NCBI GenBank assembly: GCA_937896565.1
Contig: CALBOV010000100.1
Location: forward strand, 1-45,737
Direction of reading: 5' to 3'
Source of the DNA: an uncultured Salinisphaerales bacterium
GTDB lineage: Bacteria; Pseudomonadota; Gammaproteobacteria; Nevskiales; OUC007
DNA: 45,737 nt
The position numbers and the translations under genes were made by a program. The stretch's first letter is position 1, and each line of letters opens with the position of its first letter. The notes under the pieces were generated by a model. The model had not been told where the DNA came from. It did not search any database and saw only the letters and a program-made list of their open reading frames with translations. This document shows positions 24,800 to 33,460 of this stretch, one piece after another.

Positions 24800-26529
24800 G
24801 CCACGGCCTCAACGTCGGTGGCCTCGGCAGCCGTGTTCGACCGGCTGGCGACGATATGGTTGACCGCGACGAAGCCGAAGGTCATCGCCGGCCCGATCGT
24901 GCCGCCGGCTCCGGGATAAACGTTGCCGAACGGGCTGCCGGAATTGTTGCCGGCGGCGTAAAGGCCCGGGATCGGCTGGCCATTGCCGTCGACGACCCGC
25001 GCGCTGGCGTCGCACTTGAGCCCGCCCTTGGTGCCCAGATCACCGACATTGATCGCCACCGCGTAGTACGGCGCCTTGTCGATGGGGCCCAGGCAGGGGT
25101 TGGGCGTCACGGTCGGATCACCGAACATCTGGTCGTAGGCGTTGTTGCCGCGACCGAATTCCGGATCCTCGCCCGAGCGCGCATAGGCGTTCATGTTGGC
25201 AACGGTCCCCTTCAGCGCATCCACCGGTACGTGAATCTTCTTCGCCAGGGCCTCGATGCTGTCGGCGCGGAAGATGTAGTGATCCCAGTAGTCCGGCGGA
25301 ATCCGGCTGTCCGGCATCAGCGCGGTGGGCATGAATCCACCCGCGGTGAATTTGCTGCGGAAGGTCGCGTCGAACACCAGCCAGCAGGGCGTGTTCGCGC
25401 CCGTCTTGAGTTGATCATCGACCATCGCCTGGCCGAAGTCGTCATAGCTGCAGGCCTCGTCGACGAAGCGCTGGCCGTTGCGGTTGACGCAGACGCTGTG
25501 CGGCCGGCCGACATCGAAGGCCGCCTGATGGATTTCCTCGAAGTTCGAGGTCGTCGGCATCGGCATGTGCATGGTGGGAATCCACCAGCCGGCCTGCGTG
25601 TGCTCGGTATCCGCACCGATATCCATGCCGGCGATCAGCGCCTCGCCGCGGTTGGCGTCCTCGGGCGTGCTGCTGTGACGGGTCAGGCCCGGCACCGGGA
25701 AGAAGCGATCGCGCAGCGCCTGGTTCCACTCGAACCCGCCGGCACAGAGAATCACGCCCTGCTTCGCCTCGATCTCGTAGCCGCGGCCGAAATGGCTGAC
25801 CCGCACGCCGCTGACGCGACCGTCGGTGACCTTCAACTCGTCCAGACGCGTATCCAGCCGGACTTCGATACCGCGCTGGAAGATCTGCTTGAACAGCTGG
25901 CCCATCAGCGCCCCGCCCTGGGTGAAGCGACGATCGCGACGGGTCATGCGGCGGGTGGAGAAATCCGTCCAGTAGCGCCACATGATCTTGAGGATCGCCT
26001 TGATCCAGCCCTGGCCCTTGGTCGAGATCGTGAAGAACTCGCCGAGGTCCATGGCGTAGCGGTTCATCAGCTTGAAGCGGGTGAACTGCTCACGCATCAG
26101 CGGGAACTTGTCGCCCAGTTCGCGTCCATCCAGCGTGTCGCTGACCAGCGAGCGATCGGCGCGGGCCTGCGGAGCGTCGGTGTAGTAATCCGGCCAGGGC
26201 GCCGGAAAGATCGGCACCCCGGTGGACTGGACGAAGCGGACCATCTCCGGCCCGTTGTCCAGATAGGCATGCAGCCGGTCTTCCTGCACGGGCACCTTGA
26301 TCAGGCTGCGCAGGTATTCCAGCGTCTTGTCCTTGTTGTCGTCGCTCTCGACCAGGCCGTGGTTGGGAATCCACATCACGCCGCCGGACGTGGCCGAGGT
26401 GCCGCCGTACTTGTGCGCCTTCTCGATCAGCAGGACGGACAGGCCCTGCTCGTGCGCTCGCAGCGCCGCCGTGGCACCGGCCGCGCCGGAGCCGACGACC
26501 ACGACATCGTAGGTTTCAGTTGCACTCAT
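24796..26529 (-). CDS. 3-Ketosteroid-delta1-dehydrogenase-like flavoprotein
   Basis: A 577-residue FAD enzyme of the KstD family. VVVGSGAAGATAAL binds ADP, followed by LLIEKAHKYGGTSATSGG. The PDYY motif is present near residue 125, Tyr362 is in EACSYDDF (the NExxxY-like position) and Tyr538 in GNVYPGAGGTIGP. By family knowledge from KstD1, one tyrosine abstracts a proton at C1 while the YPG tyrosine and a following glycine bind the C3 keto group. All equivalents seem kept here, so delta1- or related dehydrogenation of a cyclic 3-ketone is a good inference. It lies between the 2Fe-2S ferredoxin (63 bases) and the crotonase. Confidence 0.88.
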   Translation of the reverse strand: MSATETYDVVVVGSGAAGATAALRAHEQGLSVLLIEKAHKYGGTSATSGGVMWIPNHGLVESDDNKDKTLEYLRSLIKVPVQEDRLHAYLDNGPEMVRFVQSTGVPIFPAPWPDYYTDAPQARADRSLVSDTLDGRELGDKFPLMREQFTRFKLMNRYAMDLGEFFTISTKGQGWIKAILKIMWRYWTDFSTRRMTRRDRRFTQGGALMGQLFKQIFQRGIEVRLDTRLDELKVTDGRVSGVRVSHFGRGYEIEAKQGVILCAGGFEWNQALRDRFFPVPGLTRHSSTPEDANRGEALIAGMDIGADTEHTQAGWWIPTMHMPMPTTSNFEEIHQAAFDVGRPHSVCVNRNGQRFVDEACSYDDFGQAMVDDQLKTGANTPCWLVFDATFRSKFTAGGFMPTALMPDSRIPPDYWDHYIFRADSIEALAKKIHVPVDALKGTVANMNAYARSGEDPEFGRGNNAYDQMFGDPTVTPNPCLGPIDKAPYYAVAINVGDLGTKGGLKCDASARVVDGNGQPIPGLYAAGNNSGSPFGNVYPGAGGTIGPAMTFGFVAVNHIVASRSNTAAEATDVEAVA

Positions 26530-26592
26530 CCTTGTCTCCCCCGCCGGTGATCTCCGGCGATGTCGTCCTGCTCTTCGGCTTGCGCGGGCGGC

Positions 26593-26913
26593 TCAGTACT
26601 CGCCCGGCGCGACCTTGACGCGGATACCGTCGGTTTCCGCGTTAAGCTGAATCTGGCAGCAGAGCCGGCTGTTCTCCTGCATGACGTCGTAGACCATTTC
26701 CAGGGCCATCTCCTCGACGTCATCCGGCTTGCCCACGGTCGCCTGCCAGGGCTCGTCGACGTAGACGTGGCAGGTGGCGCAGGAACAGGAACCACCGCAA
26801 TCGCCCAGAATGCCGTCGACACCGTTGTCGCGGGCAATCTCCATCAGCGTCTCGCCTTCTACCGCTTCAATGGTTTTCTCGACGCCGTCGAGCTGCACAA
26901 ATGTCACTTTCAT
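26593..26913 (-). CDS. Adrenodoxin-type [2Fe-2S] ferredoxin
   Basis: A 106-residue ferredoxin with the C39-x5-C45-x2-C48 cluster loop (GDCGGSCSCATCHVYVD) and the fourth ligand Cys86 in RLCCQIQL. This is the adrenodoxin/putidaredoxin type that passes electrons from an FAD reductase to a P450. The P450 gene is two genes upstream in the same operon, making it the likely partner. No ferredoxin reductase gene is seen in the window. Two extra cysteines (43 and 85) flank the ligands. Confidence 0.92.
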   Translation of the reverse strand: MKVTFVQLDGVEKTIEAVEGETLMEIARDNGVDGILGDCGGSCSCATCHVYVDEPWQATVGKPDDVEEMALEMVYDVMQENSRLCCQIQLNAETDGIRVKVAPGEY

Positions 26914-26918
26914 TGCTT

Positions 26919-27764
26919 CTATCCCTCCACCGCCAGTGCGCGGGTTCGGGCCTCCATGATCTCTTTCAGATGATTGACTGGGTCTCCGGCGGTGATGCCG
27001 CCGTCGACCGGTAAGACGACCCCGGTGACCTGAGCCGCGCGGTCACTGGCGAGATACAGCGCCGCGTTGGCAACGTCAATGGGCTTGCCGTGCCGCTTCA
27101 GCGGCATGTTCGAATCCATGACCGGGCTGACCGCCGCCTTGACCCGGGCGACCTGCTCGTCGGTCATGCCCGGCTGCTTGAATGCGGTCAGCTCGGTGCG
27201 GATATGGCCGGGTGTGAGGCAACACACCCGCACGCCGTATTCCGCGAAGTCGATGGCAATGGACTTGCTCAGGTGAATCACGGCCGCCTTGGTCGCGCGA
27301 TAGCTCATCAGCGCATGCCCGGGCAGCACACCGGCGATGGACGCGTTGTTGATGATCACGCCGCCGCCGTTCTCGGCCATGTGCCGGCCGGCGGCCTGCA
27401 TGCCCACCATCACGCCGAACAGATTGATGCCGACCACGCGCTGGAAGTCGGCCAGATCGTCATTGAGAAAGCGGTCATGCATGTTCCCGGACACGCCGGC
27501 GTTGTTGAACATGATGTGCAGCCCGCCGAAATGCTCGATGGCGAAAGCGACCAGTGCCTCCACCTCGTCCTGCTTCGCGACATCGACGCGGCGGAACACG
27601 GCGGCATCGCCGAGCTTCTGCGCCAGCGCTTCACCGGCCTCCTCCGCCACGTCGGCGATGACCACCCGGGCGCCTTCCGCCACGAACAGTTCCACGGTCG
27701 CCGCGCCGATGCCCCCGGCGCCACCCGTGACGATCGCCACCTTCCCTGTGAGTTCTTGAGCCAT
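26919..27764 (-). CDS. Short-chain dehydrogenase/reductase
   Basis: A 281-residue classical SDR with TGGAGGIG at the nucleotide site, an acidic residue after strand 2 (VVIADV) that favours NAD, NNAG, the catalytic serine in NNASIAG, and Tyr-x3-Lys in YRATK. The C-terminus has the usual VLPVDGG stretch plus about 25 residues. It is 5 bases upstream of the ferredoxin gene. The likely role is oxidation of an alcohol introduced by the P450 or present on the substrate; the exact position on the molecule is unknown. Confidence 0.9.
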   Translation of the reverse strand: MAQELTGKVAIVTGGAGGIGAATVELFVAEGARVVIADVAEEAGEALAQKLGDAAVFRRVDVAKQDEVEALVAFAIEHFGGLHIMFNNAGVSGNMHDRFLNDDLADFQRVVGINLFGVMVGMQAAGRHMAENGGGVIINNASIAGVLPGHALMSYRATKAAVIHLSKSIAIDFAEYGVRVCCLTPGHIRTELTAFKQPGMTDEQVARVKAAVSPVMDSNMPLKRHGKPIDVANAALYLASDRAAQVTGVVLPVDGGITAGDPVNHLKEIMEARTRALAVEG

Positions 27765-27792
27765 GCGGTCCTCGGTGATGAATCCGTTCGAA

Positions 27793-29109
27793 TCAGGCGC
27801 GCCGCGACAGGGTCATCGGCAGGCGCTCGAGAGAGCGCGTCGCCACGGTCGGCAGGTAGGTGAGTTCCTCGACGGGAATCGCCAGCTTGATGTTGTCCCA
27901 GCGCTTGATGATTTCGCACGCGGCAACCTTGATTTCCATTCGCGCCAGCGACGCGCCGACGCAACGGTGCACGCCAACGCCGAAGGCGACATGTTGCGCG
28001 ATGTTGCGACGCGTATGGTCGAAATGCCGTGGGCACTCGAACTTGGTTTCGTCATCGTTGCCGGAGGCGTAGAGCACCAGCACATGCGCGTGCTTGGGCA
28101 GCTTGGTTCCGCCCAACTCGACCTCCTCGATGGTCATCTTGGCGAGACCGCGCACCGGGGGCTCCAGCCGCAGCAACTCCTCGACGAAACGGTTGAGCGC
28201 GCGCTCGTCATCCACGGACGCGCGCAGCGTCTCGGCCACCTCGGGCTGCGTCGCGAGCACGAACAGCAGATTGCCGATCGCGGTCGCCGTGGTGTCGTTG
28301 CCGGCGATGATCATCGCCCGCACCAGCGACACCGCCTCGGCGAAGGTCAGCGTGCCGCCGTCGTCGGTCTTGGCATGGACCAGGTCGGAGATCATGTCCT
28401 CACGCGGGTTCGCCTCGCGGTCCTTCATCTCCTGAATGATGAAATGCTGGAGTTCGCAGATCAGCTTGGCGTTCTCGATCATCGCCTCGCGGTCCTGCAT
28501 CTTGGATATCTGCGCGGTCACGGCACCGGACCAGCGCTGGATCTTCTCCGCGTTGAACTGCCCGATGCCGAGCTGCTCGCAGATCACCGAAATGGTCAGC
28601 GGCACGGCGAAATCATTGACGCCGTCGACAACCGTCCCGTCCTGGGCGCGGTCCGCCAGCTTCTCGATGAAGCCGACGATGGTCTCGGTAATGGCCGGTT
28701 CCAGCGTCGCGACGCGATGCGCCGTGAACGCCTTTTCCAGCAGACGCCGGACCCGCGTATGCGCCGGTGGATCGTCCTTGATCACGTCGGGGAAGAAACC
28801 GCCGCCGTCGCGGTCGAGGATCTGCTTGAACTCCTCGAAATAACCGCTGGCGTACATGGCCTCGTAGCCCAGCTTGTCGGAAAAGGTGATCGGATCACGC
28901 AGGACGGTGACGACATCCTCGTAACGCGACACCAGCCACATGTTCAGCTTGTCGTCGAAATGCACCGGGTCTTCCCGGCGCAGGGCCTCGTAGTAGGCGT
29001 TGGGATGCGCCCGCAGGACCGGATCGGCCATGGTCGCGTCAGCCAGCGAGATCGCGTTGTGGTCGATGGGGCAGCCGCCCTGCGTCTGCCCGGTTTCGCT
29101 GATTTGCAT
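27793..29109 (-). CDS. Cytochrome P450
   Basis: A 438-residue soluble bacterial P450. The I-helix oxygen-activation motif is AGNDTT (about 269-274), the ExxR pair is Glu311/Arg314, and the haem cysteine is Cys383 in FGVGVHRCVG. DPPAHTRVRR before the haem pocket is typical. There is no membrane anchor, so it needs a ferredoxin and reductase. The adrenodoxin-type gene two positions downstream should supply the first. A hydroxylation on a steroid, terpenoid or alicyclic substrate fits the neighbours; the CYP family number cannot be fixed by eye. Confidence 0.95.
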   Translation of the reverse strand: MQISETGQTQGGCPIDHNAISLADATMADPVLRAHPNAYYEALRREDPVHFDDKLNMWLVSRYEDVVTVLRDPITFSDKLGYEAMYASGYFEEFKQILDRDGGGFFPDVIKDDPPAHTRVRRLLEKAFTAHRVATLEPAITETIVGFIEKLADRAQDGTVVDGVNDFAVPLTISVICEQLGIGQFNAEKIQRWSGAVTAQISKMQDREAMIENAKLICELQHFIIQEMKDREANPREDMISDLVHAKTDDGGTLTFAEAVSLVRAMIIAGNDTTATAIGNLLFVLATQPEVAETLRASVDDERALNRFVEELLRLEPPVRGLAKMTIEEVELGGTKLPKHAHVLVLYASGNDDETKFECPRHFDHTRRNIAQHVAFGVGVHRCVGASLARMEIKVAACEIIKRWDNIKLAIPVEELTYLPTVATRSLERLPMTLSRRA

Positions 29110-29136
29110 GAGTCAGCCTCGAAGGTTTCGGTCGGA

Positions 29137-30147
29137 TTACTGCAGGGTGCAGACGCTGGACGCCACCCGACTCGTGGGTTTGCCGGCCACCGGATGCGGA
29201 TTGGCGGCGCGGTACTCGCGCGGGCTCAGCTTGAAGACGCGCTTGAACATGCGACTGAAATGCGCCGGCGACTTGAAGCCGACGCCGTAGGCGATCTCGC
29301 TGATCGACAGCTGCTGCGAATCACGTGACGTGAGCCAGTTGCTCGCGATCTTCAGACGCTTGTCCCAGACCAGACTGGCGAACGGCGTGCCGTTGCGTTG
29401 CAGCAGCAGGGACAAGTAGCGCTCGGAGATGCCACAGCCCTCGGCGACAGTGGCGACGCTGAGCTTGGGATCGGACAGATGCACGTCGATGTATTTGAGG
29501 ACATCGGCCAGTCGCTGATCCGACAACCGCAGCCGCACCGCGCCGGCGTCGTGACCGCGCAGGACTTCGGCCATGAGCATCAACGCGCTTTCCATCATGT
29601 GTTCGGACACAGACGCGGAAAACTCCCGTTCGTACAAGTCCCTGAGGATGTGCTGGGCCGCGGCAAACTCGTCGCCGTGCGCGCCCACGCAGAACCCGGT
29701 GCGCAAGTCGTCGATGATGAAACGGCGGAACACATGGGTCGGCAGGATCACGTGAAACACCTCGTGCCGCCCGGTGTCGTCGGTCAGGCACTCGATGGTG
29801 AACGGCGTACTCGACTTGGTGATCGCGAAATCACCCGGCCCGGCGATGCTGTGCCCGCGCTGGTGAGAAATGTGCAGCCGCCCGCGCCGGACAAACCAGA
29901 GCACCGTGACGTCGACACCATCCTGGCGGATGTGGGACAACGCGCGCCGGAAGAACAGTCGCGAACGGGACCGCAGCAGGGCGATGGAGCAGGAACCGAT
30001 GTTCTGCTTGTCCGCACGCACGTCCACGAAGGCGCCGCCTTCGATGCTGTAATCCCCCAGGTAGTAGTCCTGATTGTTCGGCCCCTGGTAGGCCGACTGG
30101 CATTCGACGTAGTTATGCTTGTCGAACGCGAAGATTGTCTCGGTCAT
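29137..30147 (-). CDS. AraC-family transcriptional regulator
   Basis: A 336-residue regulator. I start at ATG 30147, preceded by GGAGAGGAG; the track ORF from 30465 adds an arginine-rich leader inside the neighbouring ligase gene. The N-terminal ~200 residues form a cupin-like sensor domain of the FeaR/AraC_binding_2 style (GPGDFAITKSSTPFTIEC). The C-terminal ~100 residues hold two helix-turn-helix units: VATVAEGCGISERYLSLLLQ and ISEIAYGVGFKSPAHFSRMF. It heads the P450 operon with 27 bases to the P450, so it probably controls its own operon in response to the substrate. Confidence 0.9.
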   Translation of the reverse strand: MTETIFAFDKHNYVECQSAYQGPNNQDYYLGDYSIEGGAFVDVRADKQNIGSCSIALLRSRSRLFFRRALSHIRQDGVDVTVLWFVRRGRLHISHQRGHSIAGPGDFAITKSSTPFTIECLTDDTGRHEVFHVILPTHVFRRFIIDDLRTGFCVGAHGDEFAAAQHILRDLYEREFSASVSEHMMESALMLMAEVLRGHDAGAVRLRLSDQRLADVLKYIDVHLSDPKLSVATVAEGCGISERYLSLLLQRNGTPFASLVWDKRLKIASNWLTSRDSQQLSISEIAYGVGFKSPAHFSRMFKRVFKLSPREYRAANPHPVAGKPTSRVASSVCTLQ

Positions 30148-30263
30148 CTTGGGATCTCCTCTCCAAGCGGCTCTTCGGCCGGTTACAGCATGCTCTGAGG
30201 GGGCGATGAATCCGTCCCCCCTCGCCGCGCGATCCGATCGACATTTCGCGCAGGGTTTCTCAA

Positions 30264-31763
30264 CTAGCCATTGGCAAACAAAGCACGGATTTCCCGCCGC
30301 AGCAGCTTGCCCATCTCGTTGTAGGGCAACACGTCGAGCACGGCGACGCGCTCCGGAACCCGCGAGGACCGCAGCCGGGCCCGAATCAGCTCGCGCAGTT
30401 CGTCCTCGGCTGGCGCCACCTGCTCGGGGCGCGCGACCACGGCGATGCCGACGGCCTCTCCCCATTCGGCGGACGGCACGGCCACCGCCGCGGCATCGGC
30501 AATCGCCGGATGCCCCAGCAGCACCTCCTCGATCTCGGACGGCGAGATGTTCTCGCCGCCGCGGACAATGACGTCGTCGGCGCGGCCGGCGAGGAACAAA
30601 TAGCCCTCCCCGTCCAGCCAGCCGGCATCCCGCGTCGGGAACCAGCCGTCGGCATCCAGCGCCTTGCGTTCGCGGTATTCGCCGGACACCTGCTCGCCGC
30701 GTACGTAGATTTCGCCCCGCTCGCCAGCCGGCAGCGGCCGGCCTTCCTCGTCGCGAATCTCCAGTTCGATGGTCGGCAGCGGCCGCCCCACCGAGGCCAG
30801 TCGCGCCCGTGCGTCGGGATCATCCGATTCGAAGGCCGCGCGGTGCTCCTGCGGCCCCAGCAGGGCGATGGTCGAGCTGGTTTCGGTCAGCCCGTAGGCG
30901 TTGGTGAAATCGGTGTCCGGAAACAGCTGGAGCGCCCGTTCGATCAGTTCCAGCGGCATCTTGCCGCCGCCGTAGGCGATGGCCCGCAGGCCTGACAAAT
31001 CCGGCTTCAGGCCCTCGTCCATGCGGGCGATGATTCGCGCCAGCATGGTCGGCACGACAAAGGTGTTGGTCACGCCTTCGGAGGCCGCCAGTGACAGCCA
31101 GGCGTCCGGCTCGAAGGCCGGCAGCAGCGCAATGCGGCGCATGGCGTACACCGAACTGAGCAGCGCCGCGATGCCGGCGATGTGATATGGCGGCACGCTG
31201 ACCAGCACGGCGTCGTCCGGCGAGGCCGAACAGAACTCCACGGTGCCGAAGATGTATGACGCCAGGTTGGCGTGCCGCAGCAACGCCGCCTTGGGCGCCG
31301 AGGTGGTGCCGCTGGTGAAGATCTGCACGGCGATGCCCTCGCCGGCCTCGTCGGCGACCTCGATGTCGCCGGCGGCCGCCTCGGCGGCGGCGACGAAATC
31401 GGCCCGCGTGTTCAGGCGATGGCCCGAATCGCCGTCGAGACGCTGAATCCGCTCGACATCACCAATCATGAACGCGGGCGCGATCCGCCCCAGCAGCGCG
31501 GCCAGATCGGGATCGGCCAGACGGTAGTTCAGCGGCACGTAGGGAATGCCGGCCATCGCGGCGCCGAACAGCGCCAGCACCGCGGCCTCGCTGCTCTCGT
31601 CGAGCAGGCCGACGTGCGAGCAACCGCTGTCGCGGAATAGCACGGCGGCGCCCTTGGAAGCCTTCAGCAGCTCGCCATAGGTCCAGCGACGTCCGTCACA
31701 GACCAGCCCGACCCGGTCCGGGTCGGCGTCGGCCGCCATCTGCAGCAGTAGCGAAATATTCAT
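30264..31763 (-). CDS. Acyl-CoA synthetase (AMP-forming)
   Basis: A 499-residue ANL ligase with P-loop FTSGTTSAPKAALL, adenylate motif NAYGLTETSS, hinge region RDAGWLDGEGYLFLAGR and catalytic lysine in NEMGKLLRREI. It is shorter than the other ligase in the window and of the class I/FadD-like type. It follows the 96-residue protein by 15 bases and the CoA-transferase, so it may activate a related acid that the transferase then shuttles. The true acid is not identifiable. Confidence 0.9.
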   Translation of the reverse strand: MNISLLLQMAADADPDRVGLVCDGRRWTYGELLKASKGAAVLFRDSGCSHVGLLDESSEAAVLALFGAAMAGIPYVPLNYRLADPDLAALLGRIAPAFMIGDVERIQRLDGDSGHRLNTRADFVAAAEAAAGDIEVADEAGEGIAVQIFTSGTTSAPKAALLRHANLASYIFGTVEFCSASPDDAVLVSVPPYHIAGIAALLSSVYAMRRIALLPAFEPDAWLSLAASEGVTNTFVVPTMLARIIARMDEGLKPDLSGLRAIAYGGGKMPLELIERALQLFPDTDFTNAYGLTETSSTIALLGPQEHRAAFESDDPDARARLASVGRPLPTIELEIRDEEGRPLPAGERGEIYVRGEQVSGEYRERKALDADGWFPTRDAGWLDGEGYLFLAGRADDVIVRGGENISPSEIEEVLLGHPAIADAAAVAVPSAEWGEAVGIAVVARPEQVAPAEDELRELIRARLRSSRVPERVAVLDVLPYNEMGKLLRREIRALFANG

Positions 31764-31778
31764 CGGAAGCGGAAAACG

Positions 31779-32069
31779 TCAGTCGGACGACGGCAGGGTC
31801 TTGGCTTCCTTGGGACGCAGGACTTCACCGTCAATGGACAGCGAACCCTTGCCCGCCTTGACGCACAGCAGCTCGACGCGTCCGGCCTCGTCGACATAGC
31901 GCTTGCCCATCTGCGTGCCCTCGGCGAAGCCAGCGTCCAGCTCAGCTGGCGCGTCGGGCTTGGCATCCCCCATCGGCGCGCCCCCGCACATCACCGCGAC
32001 ATCGGCGCCGCGAATCACCATGACCTCGGTGTCGCAGGCCGCGCTTTTCAGTCTCGTTCCTGGTTTCAT
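31779..32069 (-). CDS. Small conserved protein between ligase and CoA-transferase
   Basis: A 96-residue soluble protein beginning MKPGTRLKSAACDTEVMVIRG, with CGGAPM in the middle and LLCVKAGKGSLSIDGE later. Three cysteines (in ACD, MCGG and LLC) could bind a metal, but no standard motif is present. From general knowledge, similar small proteins sit beside acyl-CoA ligase genes in actinobacteria and proteobacteria, where their function is not established. It lies 27 bases after the CoA-transferase and 15 before the ligase, clearly in one operon. Confidence 0.75.
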   Translation of the reverse strand: MKPGTRLKSAACDTEVMVIRGADVAVMCGGAPMGDAKPDAPAELDAGFAEGTQMGKRYVDEAGRVELLCVKAGKGSLSIDGEVLRPKEAKTLPSSD

Positions 32070-32096
32070 GTTCTTCTCTAGGTAGTCGGACCGGCG

Positions 32097-33323
32097 TCAG
32101 GCGATGGCGCCGCCGGCTTTCAGGCTCTCGATGCGATCCCATTCCAGGCCCATCTCCATCAGCACGATCTCGGTGTGCTCGGAAGCCTGCGGGGCGCGGG
32201 TGGTGCTCACGGGTGCGTGGTTGAACTGCACTGGCCCGCGTACCAGCTTCAGCGGCGCGCCGCCGTCCACGGAATCAACCTCGAACAGCATGTCGTTCTC
32301 CAGCGCCTGCTCATCGGTGGACAGGTCCAGCAGGCTCTGGATCGGCGCCCACTGACCCTTCATCGTCTTCAGGTGCTGGCGCCAGTACTCGAACGGCTGC
32401 TCGGAAAAGGCCTTGGTGATCAGCTCGCTGGCCGCCTCCCAGTTGGTCATCAGCCCCTTGGCGTCCTGGAAGCGCGGATCGTCCGCGGCGTCGGGAATGC
32501 CCAGATGCTCGAAGGTGTCGCGAATCAGCGGACCGGGCGTCAGGATGCAGAGATTGATCGTGCCGCCGTCGGAGGTCTTGAAGTTGCCGGTGAACGGGTT
32601 GCCGGGATTGCCGCCGGACCGGGGCATGCGGTTGCGCATGATCGTCCCGGCCTCGATGAACTGATCCACCGCCGTGCCCGCCGCCCACCACGCGGTGCTG
32701 AGCAGCGAGACATCCAGTTCGATGGCCTCGCCAGTACGCTCGCGATGGAACAGTGCCGCGGAGATGCCGCCGGCGATGTTCATGCCACCAATGGAATCGC
32801 CGAAGGCCGGGATGCCCTGCATCAGCGGTCCATCCATCTCGGCCGGGGTCATGTTGTGGCCGATGCCGCTACGCGACCAGAACGCCGTGCCGTCGAAACC
32901 GCCGACGTCGCGTTCACGACCCTTGTCACCGTAAGCGCTGCCGCGTGCGTAGATGATGTTCGGATTCACGGCGCGGATGTGCTCGACATCGAACTTCATC
33001 TTCTGCCGCTGCGACGGACGGTAATTTGTCAGGAAGACATCCGCGGTCTTGGCCAGCTCGTAGATCACCTCCATGCCTTCCGGCTTGGAAATGTCGACGC
33101 CGACGCTGCGTTTGCCGCGGTTGGCGTGCTCCATCATCGTGTGGCGGTTGGGGTCGATCTTCATGCCGCCCAGATTCACGAAGCCGCGCTGGGTGTCGCC
33201 ACGCTGGGGATGCTCGATCTTGATCACGTCCGCGCCCCAGTCCGCAAGAATGGCTCCCGCGGCCGGCACAAACGTGAATTGAGCCAACTCCAGCACTCTG
33301 ACGCCCTTCATGACCTGCGTCAT
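32097..33323 (-). CDS. CaiB/BaiF family (class III) CoA-transferase
   Basis: A 408-residue class III CoA-transferase. [30 protein letters not shown] is the opening Rossmann-like region, and the catalytic aspartate is probably in [24 protein letters not shown] and [13 protein letters not shown] also fit. These enzymes move CoA between carboxylic acids, and some in steroid clusters work as racemase-like or transferase enzymes on side-chain acids. First gene of a leftward operon with its promoter in the divergent region that holds operator O3. Confidence 0.9.
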   Translation of the reverse strand: MTQVMKGVRVLELAQFTFVPAAGAILADWGADVIKIEHPQRGDTQRGFVNLGGMKIDPNRHTMMEHANRGKRSVGVDISKPEGMEVIYELAKTADVFLTNYRPSQRQKMKFDVEHIRAVNPNIIYARGSAYGDKGRERDVGGFDGTAFWSRSGIGHNMTPAEMDGPLMQGIPAFGDSIGGMNIAGGISAALFHRERTGEAIELDVSLLSTAWWAAGTAVDQFIEAGTIMRNRMPRSGGNPGNPFTGNFKTSDGGTINLCILTPGPLIRDTFEHLGIPDAADDPRFQDAKGLMTNWEAASELITKAFSEQPFEYWRQHLKTMKGQWAPIQSLLDLSTDEQALENDMLFEVDSVDGGAPLKLVRGPVQFNHAPVSTTRAPQASEHTEIVLMEMGLEWDRIESLKAGGAIA

Positions 33324-33370
33324 GGGTTCTCCTCCGTCGTTTCGTTATTGCGCTGTTGCACGCTATCATA

Positions 33371-33396
33371 ACTAGTCAACACCGTTGTTGCATAGT
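33371..33396. promoter_or_regulatory. 26-base palindromic operator O3 in a divergent promoter
   Basis: Half-sites ACTAGTCAACA and TGTTGCATAGT flank a 4-base CCGT spacer; 9 of 11 positions pair, with the inner CAACA/TGTTG perfect. The size and symmetry suit a dimeric TetR-type regulator. A minus-strand TATGAT -10 candidate (33365-33370) is directly adjacent, so binding would likely block the CoA-transferase promoter. The left half is identical to 3230-3240. Confidence 0.6.
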
Positions 33397-33460
33397 GGCG
33401 CAAGTGACGCCGCGGGCGCATTGCCTGATCGCCCTCGAAAACCAAGAACAAGGAGACCGC

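Noticed and set aside
24856-26550. 564-residue plus-strand ORF
   Set aside because: Antisense shadow of the KstD-like gene.
27763-29328. 521-residue plus-strand ORF
   Set aside because: Antisense shadow of the P450 gene, which has all its motifs on the minus strand.
30198-30224. GAGGGGG/CCCCCTC hairpin as a terminator
   Set aside because: Only 7 base pairs with a 12-base loop and no T-tract, and it lies in the leader region of the AraC gene.
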